From Acidobacteriota bacterium (GTDB lineage Bacteria > Acidobacteriota > Blastocatellia > Pyrinomonadales > Pyrinomonadaceae): a stretch of 6,162 nucleotides of DNA. The notes beneath the pieces were generated by a model that was not told where the DNA came from, searched no databases, and saw only the letters and a program-made list of their open reading frames with translations. Position 1 is the stretch's first letter; the number at the start of each line of letters is the position of its first letter. Position numbers and translations under genes: made by a program. Below, one piece after another: positions 5,522-6,162 of this stretch. The DNA lies in NCBI GenBank assembly GCA_003222935.1, contig QHXL01000458.1, forward strand, positions 1 to 6,162, given 5' to 3'.

Positions 5522-5627
5522 TTAGCCGCAGATTTACGCAGGTCTACTCAGATCAGAAAAGGCCGACAAGCGAGTGGCATTTAGTCCTGTTCAAATCTGC
5601 GGTGTATCAGCGAAGATCCGCGGCTAA
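5522..5627. repeat. 106-bp inverted-repeat intergenic element (MITE-like)
   Basis: The element starts TTAGCCGC (5522-5529) and ends GCGGCTAA (5620-5627), an exact inverted terminal match. The imperfect symmetry continues inward for about 26 bp (CAGATTTACGC against GCGAAGATCCG). The arms contain repeated GCAGATTT/AATCTGCGG-like words. It resembles the ATCCGCGG/AGCC-type palindromic repeats scattered between genes in many Acidobacteriota, Planctomycetes and Verrucomicrobia genomes. It has no coding capacity and sits between a terminator and a promoter. Confidence 0.7.
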
Positions 5628-5661
5628 CCCTCGTCTTCACCGCCTGAGGGAGGTGGGCCAA

Positions 5662-5701
5662 GCCAACAACAAAAATGCCATCGACTTTCGCCGATGGCAT
5701 T
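5662..5701 (-). terminator. Intrinsic terminator of the rightmost gene
   Basis: In the minus direction a perfect 10-bp stem, AATGCCATCG/CGATGGCATT (5701-5692 with 5683-5674, 8-nt loop), runs into a T-rich tract TTTTTGTTGTT. It begins 22 nt after the stop codon at 5724. This is the clearest terminator in the window and isolates the rightmost gene from the calcium-loop gene. Confidence 0.85.
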
Positions 5702-5723
5702 GATTCTTTAGCTTCAATTTTAG

Positions 5724-6162
5724 TTAAAACGAGAAGCTTCCGTAGAACGCGCTGTTCTCACCTGACTGGCTCCACTGTTCGCCCACGGTATTGCCTGAAT
5801 AAGAGGCGTTCATCGTGTAACCAACTTTTCGATTTTCGAGTCCGACCAACGGTGTGTACCAAACGAGGTTTGGCATCTTGCAGCACAGATCGTTAGGCAT
5901 CGCCTCCACGTTAAGGGACGCGTGGTCTGCGGCGACGGCGAAAGTCTTACCCTTGTGCTCGAAAGTGATTGGCGCATTACTCACTTTCACGATGGTGCCC
6001 AAAGATGCGGCATAGTTTTGCTTGAGTGCGTTTAGTATCGCCACAGACTGAGCACGCGATGGATTGTCAAAGATGATCTCGGACTGACGAGCCACGCTCT
6101 TCTCACTGAGCTTTGAGTCTGAAGTGACAACCGCTATGACATGCTCGTCCGTCAGGTCGATT
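5724..6162 (-). CDS. Conserved-looking protein of uncertain family with a Cys-Cys motif (3' part, enters from right edge)
   Basis: The reading frame stays open from the right edge to TAA at 5724-5726, giving 145 residues. A GTG near 6095 is an internal valine rather than a start, since 22 further in-frame residues (IDLTDEHVIAVVTSDSKLSE and on) precede it and continue the fold. The visible part has alternating strands and one helix (RAQSVAILNALKQNY). It then has a motif region MPNDLCCKMPNLVWYTPL, with C93-C94 of the visible fragment, and ends in SGENSAFYGSFSF. The Cys pair next to Met and Asn could bind a metal such as copper, or form a disulfide. From memory the MPND-CC-K-PNLVWY pattern occurs in secreted acidobacterial proteins sometimes labelled DUF1326; I hold that weakly. 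The N-terminus, and hence any signal peptide, is outside the window. A strong terminator follows. Confidence 0.85.
   Translation of the reverse strand, partial: IDLTDEHVIAVVTSDSKLSEKSVARQSEIIFDNPSRAQSVAILNALKQNYAASLGTIVKVSNAPITFEHKGKTFAVAADHASLNVEAMPNDLCCKMPNLVWYTPLVGLENRKVGYTMNASYSGNTVGEQWSQSGENSAFYGSFSF

Noticed and set aside
5675..5896. 73-codon plus-strand open frame near the terminator
   Set aside because: It starts inside the terminator stem and is antisense to the conserved C-terminal protein.

Overview
The window looks like a stretch of a mid-GC Gram-negative bacterial chromosome, most probably Acidobacteriota (Blastocatellia/Pyrinomonadales-like). I infer this from the Oar-like TonB-dependent receptor with an N-terminal carboxypeptidase-regulatory-like domain, from the style of the intergenic hairpin repeats, and from the overall protein flavour. 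No rRNA, tRNA or marker gene fixes the taxonomy. All five supportable genes lie on the minus strand, so transcription runs right to left.

In transcription order: (i) 5724-6162, the C-terminal part of an unrecognised protein with a Cys-Cys motif, closed by a good intrinsic terminator at 5662-5701. (ii) 5428-5661, a gene-free stretch with a 106-bp inverted-repeat element (5522-5627) and a sigma70-like promoter (5481-5509). (iii) 3573-5426, a 617-residue secreted protein carrying many Asp-rich EF-hand/dockerin-like calcium-loop motifs, family unknown. (iv) 3492-3566, a pair of inverted REP-like hairpins filling the gap before (v) 2742-3488, a classical short-chain dehydrogenase that closely resembles animal HSD17B14 but lacks six residues just after the catalytic Tyr-x3-Lys. 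(vi) 2499-2730, four regularly spaced REP-like hairpins. (vii) 1459-2217, a FadR-type GntR regulator with an FCD ligand domain and its own promoter. (viii) 1-1237, the N-terminal 412 residues of a TonB-dependent receptor running off the left edge.

The GntR regulator sits directly upstream of the receptor. The gap between them holds a perfect 8+8-bp inverted repeat, and a related AATTGT...AATT dyad lies upstream of the regulator's own promoter. The simplest reading is a ligand-responsive repressor controlling itself and an outer-membrane uptake system. The dehydrogenase may act on a sugar or related alcohol (by analogy with HSD17B14), but a metabolic link to the receptor is inference only.

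I see no phage, CRISPR, toxin-antitoxin or defence system. The most notable items are the internal deletion in the dehydrogenase, the REP hairpins with compensatory stem changes occupying both flanks of that gene, and the uncharacterised calcium-loop protein.
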